20,902 nt of DNA, taken from CAIJZX01 sp043766165 (GTDB taxonomy: Bacteria > Patescibacteriota > Patescibacteriia > SBBC01 > CAIJZX01). The DNA lies in NCBI GenBank assembly GCA_043766165.1, contig JAYUIJ010000072.1, positions 1-20,902 on the forward strand. Reading direction: 5' to 3'. The notes under the pieces were generated by a model. The model was given only the letters and a program-made list of their open reading frames with translations. It was not told the DNA's origin and made no database searches. How positions within the stretch are numbered: the first letter of the stretch is position 1; each line of letters opens with the position of its first letter. This document shows, one piece after another, positions 1-5,575 of the stretch. Position numbers and translations under genes: made by a program.

Positions 1-1
1 G

Positions 2-571
2 TGGTGCTGGACGCAGGCTATTCCAGTTCTTCAGACCCAGAAACTGTGCCATCTCAGTGAACCAACGGTCCGGTTCTGGTTCCGTGAGTTTCGTCTGCAC
101 GTGCCAGAAACACAGCCAATTCTGCACGGCGCAGTCCAAATGGATGAAGCATACTTCCGTCAGATATCCTTGCTGCTAGCAAAGCAGGTGGGGAGCAGAA
201 AGTTAGCCTGGCAGGTGTTACGAAAGTCTTCCGTGGACAAACGCGATGCAGCTCACTTCCTGTTCCAAAATGTGCAACCTCGTTCACGTCTGCAGACTGA
301 TGGCGGCAGTATATACAAAAAGATTGATCACTGGTGGCCAGTGGATCACCGGGTGGATATTCACAAGAAGTTTGAATTTGGACTCACCTCAGAGATTGAA
401 GGAATGTTCGGCAATCTTCGCACATTCATTCGGAGGATGTATCATCATAGTACCTCGGAATATCTGCCGGAATACGTGAGTGAATTCTGTGCTAGATTTT
501 CCTCACCAGAAATCTTCGTTTCACCCCTTGCCTATTTAACGAAAACTCTTTCCTCTGTTCCAACTGCTTAG
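2..571 (+). CDS. IS1595/ISXO2-type DDE transposase, 5' end outside window
   Basis: The reading frame is open to the left edge, so the start lies outside the window. The visible part begins with a short helical region (motif TVRFWFREF) and continues into a DDE catalytic domain. Candidate catalytic residues are Asp in VQMDEAYF, Asp in LQTDGGSIYKKI, and Glu in TSEIEGMFGNLRTF. The stretch IHKKFEF...RMYHHST...YVSEFCARF matches the usual end of ISXO2-like transposases. The family inserts DNA by cut-and-paste or copy-out between short terminal repeats. No terminal repeat is obvious directly after the stop; the nearest transposon-like inverted repeat is at 1441-1546. The protein ends normally and shows no frameshift, but activity cannot be judged without the N-terminus. 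Family assignment rests on recalled motifs. Confidence 0.75.
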   Translation, partial: WCWTQAIPVLQTQKLCHLSEPTVRFWFREFRLHVPETQPILHGAVQMDEAYFRQISLLLAKQVGSRKLAWQVLRKSSVDKRDAAHFLFQNVQPRSRLQTDGGSIYKKIDHWWPVDHRVDIHKKFEFGLTSEIEGMFGNLRTFIRRMYHHSTSEYLPEYVSEFCARFSSPEIFVSPLAYLTKTLSSVPTA

Positions 572-585
572 GAATGCCCATAGCG

Positions 586-615
586 TTGACAATAGACAAT
601 ACCATACGCTAGGGT
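586..615 (+). promoter_or_regulatory. Probable promoter for the 659 gene
   Basis: A perfect TTGACA (586-591) is followed after 18 nt by TAGGGT (610-615), a weak -10. The flanking 6-mers tagcgt (581-586) and acgcta (606-611) form a short dyad around the spacer that could be an operator. Transcription would start about 25 nt before the AGGAGG at 648. Confidence 0.4.
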
Positions 616-658
616 AAGCCTGCTATCTATTCCTGTTTCAACCAATCAGGAGGCTACC

Positions 659-973
659 ATGCACATTTTCAACCTAGGCCAGTGGATTCTTGTACTGTTC
701 TTGTCACTGATGGCCGTCACCAATGTGTACGGAACAATGTGGGCCTTTATCAGAATAGCGCCGTTTGATGACGATAATGACAACATGCTGGTGATATTCT
801 TCGGGTTACTTGTAACTGTGTGTCTCGTACGTTTCATCTTAAGTACATTTGTGTTCGAGGCTCGCTGGCTTCTACTTCTTGCATTTGGATTAGCTGGAGA
901 ATGGTGCCACACATTCCCACAGCTCCTTCGTGCCTTATCAAAAATGAACAAACTTCAACAAGCCGCTCAATAA
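659..973 (+). CDS. Small two- to three-TM membrane protein, unknown function
   Basis: A 104-residue protein whose start is fixed by AGGAGG at 648-653, five bases before the ATG. Hydrophobic segments lie at about residues 8-32 and 42-64, with a third at about 69-80 (WLLLLAFGLAG). An acidic loop (DDDNDN) sits between the first two, and the tail is soluble with some basic residues. I do not recognise the family. It follows the transposase gene by 87 bases and has its own possible promoter, so it may be a passenger gene of the element or simply its neighbour. Confidence 0.65.
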   Translation: MHIFNLGQWILVLFLSLMAVTNVYGTMWAFIRIAPFDDDNDNMLVIFFGLLVTVCLVRFILSTFVFEARWLLLLAFGLAGEWCHTFPQLLRALSKMNKLQQAAQ

Positions 974-1030
974 TCTGAGTGGTTTTTTCTTTCCTGAAGA
1001 AAAAATTATATTTGTCCACAAAAGAGAGCA

Positions 1031-1059
1031 TTGACAAAAAGCAAAAAGTGCGCTATTAT
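1031..1059 (+). promoter_or_regulatory. Strong sigma70-type promoter
   Basis: TTGACA (1031-1036), a 17-nt spacer and TATTAT (1054-1059). Transcription should start near 1066, which rules out upstream start codons for the following gene. Confidence 0.75.
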
Positions 1060-1161
1060 ATACATTCGCTAAAAACAATTTCCGTTCATGAACTGACATT
1101 TACCAGGTGCACTCGCGCCGCTGTCAGCACGTGTTCGACCGACCTACTTTCGGCCTGCTTT

Positions 1162-1440
1162 ATGTTGTTGACGACTCACATTCCTTGGATCATGTTCTCG
1201 ATTGATTCATCATACTTCCGCCCGGTGGTTGTTCCGCCCGGTGCATACGAGATGGTGGTTATCCCAAATCCACAGCAACCTGAGGGGCAACCGTGGATCA
1301 TTATTGAAGGCACTTCAATTGGTTTGAACCAACAGTTCGCTCAAGAAATGTCGCACATTCACTTCGGTGATTTTGAACTGGCCACCAATTCCCCTGAACG
1401 ACATCTGCAATCACTGAGCGCCATCACTAATCCAACCTAA
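1162..1440 (+). CDS. Hypothetical 92-residue protein
   Basis: The frame is open from 979, but the promoter at 1031-1059 starts transcription inside that stretch, so the start must be later. ATG 1162 (92 residues) and ATG 1192 (82 residues) are the candidates; neither has a Shine-Dalgarno site. The second half has coding-like codon use and reads as a compact beta-rich domain (RPVVVPPGAYEMVVIP, PWIIIEGTSIGL) followed by a polar tail. No family is recognised. The stop is immediately followed by the inverted-repeat element at 1441. Confidence 0.5.
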   Translation: MLLTTHIPWIMFSIDSSYFRPVVVPPGAYEMVVIPNPQQPEGQPWIIIEGTSIGLNQQFAQEMSHIHFGDFELATNSPERHLQSLSAITNPT

Positions 1441-1546
1441 ACCCAGCACCACTTTTTGTGCAGTACACTCATCTGTTCTTACTCAAGGAATATCATTGAC
1501 ATCTATAACACCGTGACGACTAGGACCGCAGAAAGTGGTGCTGGGT
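1441..1546. repeat. 106-bp element with 15-bp perfect terminal inverted repeats (MITE-like)
   Basis: acccagcaccacttt at 1441-1455 is the exact reverse complement of 1532-1546. The 76-bp interior has no coding potential that I see. The ends could be transposon termini: the first ten bases of the window (gtggtgctgg) match part of the right arm, although there they lie inside the transposase frame and may be coincidence. No 8-bp target duplication is visible at either side. Confidence 0.6.
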
Positions 1547-1550
1547 AAAG

Positions 1551-1578
1551 AAAAAAACCGCGCCTGAGTTAGGTGCGG
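1551..1578 (-). terminator. Rho-independent terminator of the 1569-2018 gene
   Basis: An 8-bp stem (1558-1565 with 1571-1578, one G-U pair) is followed on the minus strand by seven T (1551-1557). The stop codon (1569-1571) lies in the loop and first stem base, so coding sequence and terminator overlap. Confidence 0.8.
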
Positions 1579-2018
1579 GGTCGGGCAAACCGACGTCGTT
1601 TGTTCTTCCGTTGTGTATTTTTGAAGACGATAGGGAGTGACCGTTCTTTAACGATCAGTTCAAGTTCCCGATGAGTTTCAATTGCTTCGAGTAATCGTGT
1701 TTGAGCTTGTGACCGACAATCAGCCAACTCCTCAGTCGTCAGTTCATACGGCAACGTAGTCCGAGCAACAACCGTGAACAATCCTTGATAGACGTACGAC
1801 ACTTGCTCGTCCGTTAAATCTTGGTCAAGTGACCAATGAGTTTTCGCTTGCAGTAAGCGAGCGCCAACTTCCAAACCGCGCAATAGTAGTGAGTCGGCTA
1901 GCGGCATCTTCATTGGCCCGGCTTCGATGTGCTGATACTGACGAATTTTGCCATGACCATCCAGCTCACCAATTTCCAATGCGCCGAGCACGAACTGAAA
2001 CAGGTATCGCAGCGTCAT
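1569..2018 (-). CDS. Conserved-looking hypothetical protein, 149 residues
   Basis: The frame is open to 2066, but a purine-rich GGAGGGGG site just upstream of ATG 2018 selects that start, giving MTLRYLFQFVLGALEIGEL. The protein looks soluble and mostly helical: a region with LLLRGLEVGARLLQAK, then an acidic helix rich in Glu (TTEELADCRSQAQTRLLEAIETH), ending in a very basic tail (KNKRRRFARPRT) that could bind nucleic acid. I do not recognise a family. A promoter candidate lies 65-93 bases upstream and a terminator overlaps the stop, so it is a single-gene unit. Confidence 0.65.
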   Translation of the reverse strand: MTLRYLFQFVLGALEIGELDGHGKIRQYQHIEAGPMKMPLADSLLLRGLEVGARLLQAKTHWSLDQDLTDEQVSYVYQGLFTVVARTTLPYELTTEELADCRSQAQTRLLEAIETHRELELIVKERSLPIVFKNTQRKNKRRRFARPRT

Positions 2019-2082
2019 GCCTTCCCCCTCCGTGAGAGCAGCAAACGACAGATATACAAAGAACAACCTGGCTAAGGGTGAG

Positions 2083-2111
2083 ACTGTATACCTATGCTAA
2101 AAATGCGTCAA
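2083..2111 (-). promoter_or_regulatory. Probable promoter for the 1569-2018 gene
   Basis: On the minus strand TTGACG (2111-2106), a 17-nt spacer and TACAGT (2088-2083); TATACA at 2090-2085 is an alternative -10 with a short spacer. Confidence 0.45.
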
Positions 2112-2173
2112 GCGTCTCTGAGTAACTTTGGCTTGTAGTATCAAAAAGTCTTGTGGCTCCGGGACCTGGATTC

Positions 2174-2242
2174 TCCGCCTCCGCACTTTGCGAAAGCGCT
2201 GCGGCGGATCCGCCGCAGTAGAGTTCAATGAACGGAGGCGGA
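2174..2242. repeat. 69-bp palindromic insertion in a tRNA T loop
   Basis: The ends tccgcctccg (2174-2183) and cggaggcgga (2233-2242) are perfect inverted repeats, extended to 13 bp by the flanking TTC/GAA of the T loop. Inside are a small hairpin (ctttgcgaaag, 2186-2196) and a perfect 20-bp palindrome at 2199-2218 centred on GGATCC. It lies precisely between T-loop positions 56 and 57 of the outer tRNA copy. Confidence 0.75.
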
Positions 2243-2264
2243 GAACCAAGATAGCCAGGTCCAC

Positions 2265-2442
2265 CCCGTATAAGCCGCAAGAATTTATGTTTTTTCTAAA
2301 GCAAAGTAATTACAACCGATCCCACTGCTCCGGGACCTGGATTCGAACCAAGATAGCCAGGTCCAGAACCTGGAGTCCTACCATTAGACGATCCCGGAGC
2401 AGTGGGTTTGTTGTTATAAAATTTGATTGCGGCTTATACGGG
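2265..2442. repeat. 178-bp insertion bounded by 16-bp inverted repeats, containing a complete tRNA
   Basis: cccgtataagccgcaa (2265-2280) is the exact reverse complement of 2427-2442. On the minus-strand RNA four G-U pairs would extend the stem outward (2261-2264 with 2443-2446). The insert carries the intact tRNA-Gln (2328-2398) in the same orientation as the broken outer copy, plus AT-rich spacers. The position corresponds to the anticodon loop of the outer tRNA, just 5' of its TGGA. Confidence 0.7.
2328..2398 (-). tRNA. tRNA-Gln (anticodon CUG)
   Basis: A complete cloverleaf on the minus strand: acceptor TCCGGGA/TCCCGGA (7 of 7 pairs), D arm GTCT-AATGGTA-GGAC, anticodon stem CCAGG/CCTGG with loop TTCTGGA (anticodon at 2366-2364, reads CAG), four-base variable loop CTAT, T arm CTTGG-TTCGAAT-CCAGG (one U-G), discriminator G. 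U1-A72 and G73 are Gln identity elements in other bacteria. The CCA end is not encoded. The flanks continue the acceptor helix for eight more base pairs (arms 2321-2335 and 2392-2406), which is unusual. It would be transcribed from the promoter at 2535-2563 together with the broken copy around it. Confidence 0.92.
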
Positions 2443-2520
2443 ACAAGGAACTCAGTAGTCCTACCATGAGACGATCCCGGAATCAGAAAACTTTTTGATG
2501 TACGGATATTCTGCTACTTC

Positions 2521-2541
2521 CTATACTCTGGCGGAGTATAG
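2521..2541. promoter_or_regulatory. 8-bp perfect dyad overlapping the tRNA promoter -10
   Basis: ctatactc (2521-2528) and gagtatag (2534-2541) with a 5-nt loop. It covers the -10 box and predicted start site of the minus-strand promoter and lies 27 bases after the dnaX stop. It could be an operator, or a weak dnaX terminator (no T-run follows). Confidence 0.4.
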
Positions 2542-2563
2542 ACAAAACCACGTTATCAGTCAA
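2535..2563 (-). promoter_or_regulatory. Strong promoter for the tRNA locus
   Basis: On the minus strand TTGACT (2563-2558), a 17-nt spacer and TATACT (2540-2535). Transcription would begin near 2528, about 47 nt before the first base of the outer tRNA copy, and continue through the whole nested locus. Confidence 0.75.
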
Positions 2564-2567
2564 CGTC

Positions 2568-4229
2568 CTAGGCTGTGTCCCCAAAACTCGATACCACCTG
2601 CTCCCATAAATCACCGGCTGGAGCAGTAGCTGGCTTAACGATTGAGGCGTGACTGACGACTGGTGCAGCCTGAACAACAGGAGCCGGGGCGGCGGGCGCT
2701 GGCATATGGTTATCAGAAACGATTACTTTAAGTCGCACTTCCTGACCGAGCGCCACAATCAGTGCTTCAACTAACGGACGGCCATTTTTTGGATCACTGA
2801 GACGATCAGCATGTAACTTGAACGGCACATGAAGTTCGACTTCATCATCAGAGAGCTCGCCAATCGAGGCGTGTTGAATGCTAATCCCAAGACTCGGATG
2901 TGTTAAGCCGATCGATCGTTGGATCGAGGCCCACGCTTCTTTAACCGCGTTGAGTGTGAGTTGGCCTGAGCTTGGTGTTTTTTTTGGTTTAGCGGCTTCT
3001 GGTTTTGGCGGAGGTGGCGGCGGAGCGGCTGGGGGCTCTGGTGGTTTTGGTGTGTGGTCGGTGGACTTTGGCGCTGGGACAGATGCTGTGAGGATAGGTG
3101 CAGCGACGGATGGCATAGCGGCTGGTTCAGAAATACGTTGCGTGGTACTAGTAATAATCGCTAACTCAACTGGGAGCTCAATCATGACCGCGGTTCGCAA
3201 ACGTCGTTCCGCTGTCAGTAGTGCTTCAATGATCTGTTCTAACTTCCCAACCGTGGTTGTGCCAGCTAAGGACAGTAATTTTTCTACATCTTGCCGATCG
3301 TACTCCAGCGCCACTTGTTCAATCAAGCGCGGATCAACAGCACTGAGTAAAATACCGCGGGCGGTCAAGATACTATCATGCACCAAATTTGGGATATCGC
3401 CGCCTTCGTCGCAGAACTTGTGGAACTGGGTTAATGCATCAACTGTGCGACCTTCGATAATCGCTGTTAAGAGATCGATGATCAGCTGTTGATCAGAGCG
3501 CGGCAGTACTAAATCTGCGATATCGGTCGTGATTCGTTTTTCTTCAAACGAAAATAACTGACCGAGCATCGTTTCCGCGTCGCGAACGGAGCCACCGGCG
3601 CGGCGGGCAATGCGGTGCGCCACTTCATCGTCGATTTGTCGTTTCTCATTGGTGGCTAATTGCTGTAAGCGCGTCACTAAATCATCAACGCCAACTTTTT
3701 TGAAATCAAATCGCTGAGTCCGAGAGATTATCGTGTCTGGAATACGGTGAACTTCCGTCGTGGCTAGGATAAACATGGCGTGGGCTGGCGGTTCTTCCAA
3801 CAATTTCAGGAGCGCATTAAAAGCCGAGGTCGATAACATATGGACTTCATCGATAATGAAGACCTTGCGTTTAGCCATGGCCGGAATTGACCGCGCGTTT
3901 TGGATAATATTCTCGCGAACGTTATCGACGCCGGTTTGCGAGGCTGCGTCAATCTCAATAATATCCAAACTGCTGTTGGACAGGATGGAAGTGCAATTTG
4001 GACACTTGTTACACGGTTCACCGTTCTTGCCTGGCTTGGTGCAATTGACGGCCCGCGCTAAAATCCGGGCCAAGGTAGTTTTTCCGACACCCCGTGGTCC
4101 GGCAAACAGATAGGCGTGTGCCACACGATCCTGTTCTAAAGCGTGTTGCAGGGTAATCCGAACATGTTGCTGATTAACAACATCAGCAAACGTTTGCGGT
4201 CGATAGGTTCGGTATAATGCGTCGGCCAT
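2568..4229 (-). CDS. dnaX: DNA polymerase III gamma/tau subunit (clamp loader)
   Basis: ATPase of the clamp loader that puts the sliding clamp on DNA. From ATG 4229 (553 residues): Walker A GPRGVGKT at 44-51, zinc-binding Cys 63, 73, 76 and 79, Walker B VFIIDEVH at 123-130, sensor ATTE near 156, arginine-finger motif SRTQRF at 169-174, then the lid region (GSVRDAE). A Pro/Ala/Lys-rich linker and a C-terminal tau-like domain follow. ATG 4229 is preferred over TTG 4235 because a TACAAT -10 box ends 8 nt upstream of ATG, so the TTG is probably not transcribed. An A8 run at 2985-2978, right after the linker, could allow slippage to a gamma-length product. The terminator of the upstream gene separates it from 4292-4900. 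Confidence 0.97.
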   Translation of the reverse strand: MADALYRTYRPQTFADVVNQQHVRITLQHALEQDRVAHAYLFAGPRGVGKTTLARILARAVNCTKPGKNGEPCNKCPNCTSILSNSSLDIIEIDAASQTGVDNVRENIIQNARSIPAMAKRKVFIIDEVHMLSTSAFNALLKLLEEPPAHAMFILATTEVHRIPDTIISRTQRFDFKKVGVDDLVTRLQQLATNEKRQIDDEVAHRIARRAGGSVRDAETMLGQLFSFEEKRITTDIADLVLPRSDQQLIIDLLTAIIEGRTVDALTQFHKFCDEGGDIPNLVHDSILTARGILLSAVDPRLIEQVALEYDRQDVEKLLSLAGTTTVGKLEQIIEALLTAERRLRTAVMIELPVELAIITSTTQRISEPAAMPSVAAPILTASVPAPKSTDHTPKPPEPPAAPPPPPPKPEAAKPKKTPSSGQLTLNAVKEAWASIQRSIGLTHPSLGISIQHASIGELSDDEVELHVPFKLHADRLSDPKNGRPLVEALIVALGQEVRLKVIVSDNHMPAPAAPAPVVQAAPVVSHASIVKPATAPAGDLWEQVVSSFGDTA

Positions 4230-4237
4230 GAGCAAGC

Positions 4238-4267
4238 ATTGTACCTGAAAAACCGGCTAGCCCGCAA
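4238..4267 (-). promoter_or_regulatory. dnaX promoter, overlapping the upstream terminator
   Basis: On the minus strand TTGCGG (4267-4262, in the loop of the terminator hairpin), an 18-nt spacer and TACAAT (4243-4238). Transcription would start within a base or two of ATG 4229, giving a leaderless message. Confidence 0.5.
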
Positions 4268-4276
4268 GCTAACCGG
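4248..4276 (-). terminator. Rho-independent terminator of the 4292-4900 gene
   Basis: A 9-bp stem (4253-4261 with 4268-4276, one G-U on the minus strand), a 6-nt loop, then five T at 4252-4248 in the minus direction. Confidence 0.8.
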
Positions 4277-4291
4277 CCAGAAAAAATTGGT

Positions 4292-4900
4292 TTAGAGGGG
4301 CTCGCCGGGCGCTTCGCCTTGTTTGATGATGTTTTCCACGGCCGCCCAACGCGATTCGCCAGTGACCGGAACTAAGACTACTACTTCGTCGCCGGCTTCA
4401 CCCTTGAAATACGTTATCGATGCCAGCAATACTTTCAAACTCTTGCCTTCAGCCATGACTCGGTATTCACTAGTGACTTCATCGCGGACGAGTTGACCAA
4501 TGATGCGCTTGCGATCAATTGGTCCAATCTGTTTGTAGATAAATGATCCGTCACGCGTGATGGTCAATTTTAAGACATCACCTTCAACCAGTTTTGATTT
4601 TGAAGCGTAGTTCGCCGGAACAGAATATTGTTTCCCATCTGGCCCAAGCATGTTCTGCCCATCAAACGTACCTTCAATTACTTTAGAGCCTTCAGGATCG
4701 ATACCAGCCGGGGCGATAATGCCACGACCAGCGGTGGTTGGTGCAACACGGGTACCGCGAGCGACGACCATTTGCCGAATACTATCCAGGGTTCGTTGCG
4801 CGTTTTCTAATAACGTTAATATTTCCGCACCATCAACGGTTGGCGGGGTAAGCCCATCAGCTGTTTCATCAAGATTCGGAGTGAGTATTTGGTCGTCCAT
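4292..4900 (-). CDS. Conserved hypothetical protein upstream of dnaX, 202 residues
   Basis: A soluble protein of unknown function. Residues 1-50 are acidic and helical (DGAEILTLLENAQRTLDSIRQ). The middle (about 70-130) has the pattern VIEGTFDGQNMLGPDGKQYSV...VEGDVLKLTITRDGSFIYKQI, which reads as a small beta-barrel. The last part (AGDEVVVLVPVTGESRWAAV) repeats this beta style. I recall similar proteins in CPR genomes but know no function. There is no Shine-Dalgarno site before ATG 4900; a promoter candidate lies 50-80 bases upstream. It is its own unit, closed by the terminator at 4248-4276. Confidence 0.75.
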   Translation of the reverse strand: MDDQILTPNLDETADGLTPPTVDGAEILTLLENAQRTLDSIRQMVVARGTRVAPTTAGRGIIAPAGIDPEGSKVIEGTFDGQNMLGPDGKQYSVPANYASKSKLVEGDVLKLTITRDGSFIYKQIGPIDRKRIIGQLVRDEVTSEYRVMAEGKSLKVLLASITYFKGEAGDEVVVLVPVTGESRWAAVENIIKQGEAPGEPL

Positions 4901-4950
4901 AGATTTTTGTGTTGGTAAAACTTTTGGTTTTAATGTTTATTTGTAGATAG

Positions 4951-4980
4951 AGACTAGCAAACATCACCGCGAGGTGTCAA
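4951..4980 (-). promoter_or_regulatory. Probable promoter for the 4292-4900 gene
   Basis: On the minus strand TTGACA (4980-4975), an 18-nt spacer and TAGTCT (4956-4951, weak). Confidence 0.4.
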
Positions 4981-5018
4981 CTCGAGGTATACACAACCAT
5001 ATTGCAACACATTTTCTA

Positions 5019-5039
5019 CTGAACACCAAAAGTGTTCAG
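5019..5039 (-). terminator. Hairpin after the methyltransferase gene
   Basis: Perfect 8-bp stem ctgaacac/gtgttcag with a 5-nt loop, four bases after the stop of the 5044-5574 gene. No T-run follows, so it may be a weak terminator or an mRNA 3'-end stabiliser. Confidence 0.45.
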
Positions 5040-5043
5040 CCCA

Positions 5044-5574
5044 CTAGACGTGATAGACCCAGACCGCCATTGTTCTAGAATCAGGTTTGTCTTTGAGGAC
5101 TGGCGTCCAACCGGCGATACTGAAGGCAAATGACACAACTCGCGTCCCTGGTTTCAATTCGCGCTTAAATTTTTCTCCAAGTTTTTTCATCGCTCCCGGC
5201 GTTAAGAAACAAACCACGACATTCGCGTCTGACAAATCAACATGAAAAAAATCTTTGGCTTTCATAGTGGCTAAGTTTCCTATATGAGCTCGCCAGATGC
5301 GAAGTTTAGCTACCCAGTATGGTAATAAAGAAATTTCATAACCGGTGGCCTTGGCTTGATAGCGCTTAGCCGCAGTTAAAATAAATCTTCCGTCACCGGC
5401 TCCGAGGTCGTATACAATTTCACCGGCCTTTAGTTCAGCTAACCGTAACATTCGCTCGACATCGTGTTGACGCGTTGGGACGTACGGCGCCGCGCGCCAT
5501 CCAGCCCAAGCGGCGGAACCAGCCACAATGAGGACGACAATTAAACCAAGTAGCCAGAGGAGGGCGGAAATCAT
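5044..5574 (-). CDS. Membrane-anchored class I SAM-dependent methyltransferase (FAM173/ATPSCKMT-like)
   Basis: Residues 3-25 form an N-terminal membrane anchor. Motif I, VYDLGAGDGRF (54-64), binds S-adenosylmethionine. It is followed by an acidic motif II (GYEIS), DVNL-type motif IV (VVVCFLTPGAM) and KFKRELKPGTRVVSFAF (motifs V-VI). YVPT just before the Rossmann fold, together with this order, resembles the FAM173/ATPSCKMT protein-lysine methyltransferases; the substrate here is unknown. ATG 5574 lies one base after the hicA stop (TAATATG), so translation is coupled and the gene is third in the hicB-hicA operon. A functional link to the toxin-antitoxin pair is not shown. Confidence 0.85.
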   Translation of the reverse strand: MISALLWLLGLIVVLIVAGSAAWAGWRAAPYVPTRQHDVERMLRLAELKAGEIVYDLGAGDGRFILTAAKRYQAKATGYEISLLPYWVAKLRIWRAHIGNLATMKAKDFFHVDLSDANVVVCFLTPGAMKKLGEKFKRELKPGTRVVSFAFSIAGWTPVLKDKPDSRTMAVWVYHV

Positions 5575-5575
5575 A

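Larger units (their letters stand above)
2157..2481 (-). pseudogene. Broken tRNA-Gln-like gene with insertions in the anticodon loop and T loop
   Basis: Read on the minus strand, 2481-2458 gives acceptor 5' strand TCCGGGA, then TC, D arm GTCT-CATGGTA-GGAC. The anticodon 5' arm (2457-2443) does not match a tRNA-Gln stem. Positions 2442-2265 are an inverted-repeat-bounded insertion. Sequence resumes with TGGA-CCTGG (2263-2255), CTAT, T-stem CTTGG, TTC, then a 69-bp insertion (2242-2174). It ends with GAAT, CCAGG, TCCCGGA and discriminator G (2157). Removing the T-loop insertion restores a perfect TTCGAAT loop. The 3' part is identical to the intact tRNA at 2328-2398 apart from the insertion. 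The good promoter at 2535-2563 belongs to this outer copy. The degraded 5' anticodon arm argues against function. An assembly error is possible but would have to reproduce perfect inverted repeats exactly in two loops. Confidence 0.6.

Noticed and set aside
979..1161. Upstream extension of the 1162-1440 gene to GTG 979
   Set aside because: A strong promoter at 1031-1059 starts transcription inside this part, and the Lys-rich translation looks non-coding.
2265..2442. Group I or group II intron in a tRNA gene
   Set aside because: The insert is too short, has no recognisable catalytic-core sequence, and is mostly occupied by a whole tRNA.
2128..2469. Plus-strand open frame of 113 codons across the tRNA locus
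   Set aside because: It is made of the complement of tRNA sequence and inverted repeats, and has no ribosome binding site.
2878..3492. Long plus-strand open frame inside dnaX
   Set aside because: Its Gly-rich product is the antisense of the Pro-rich linker and AAA+ region; dnaX is certain.
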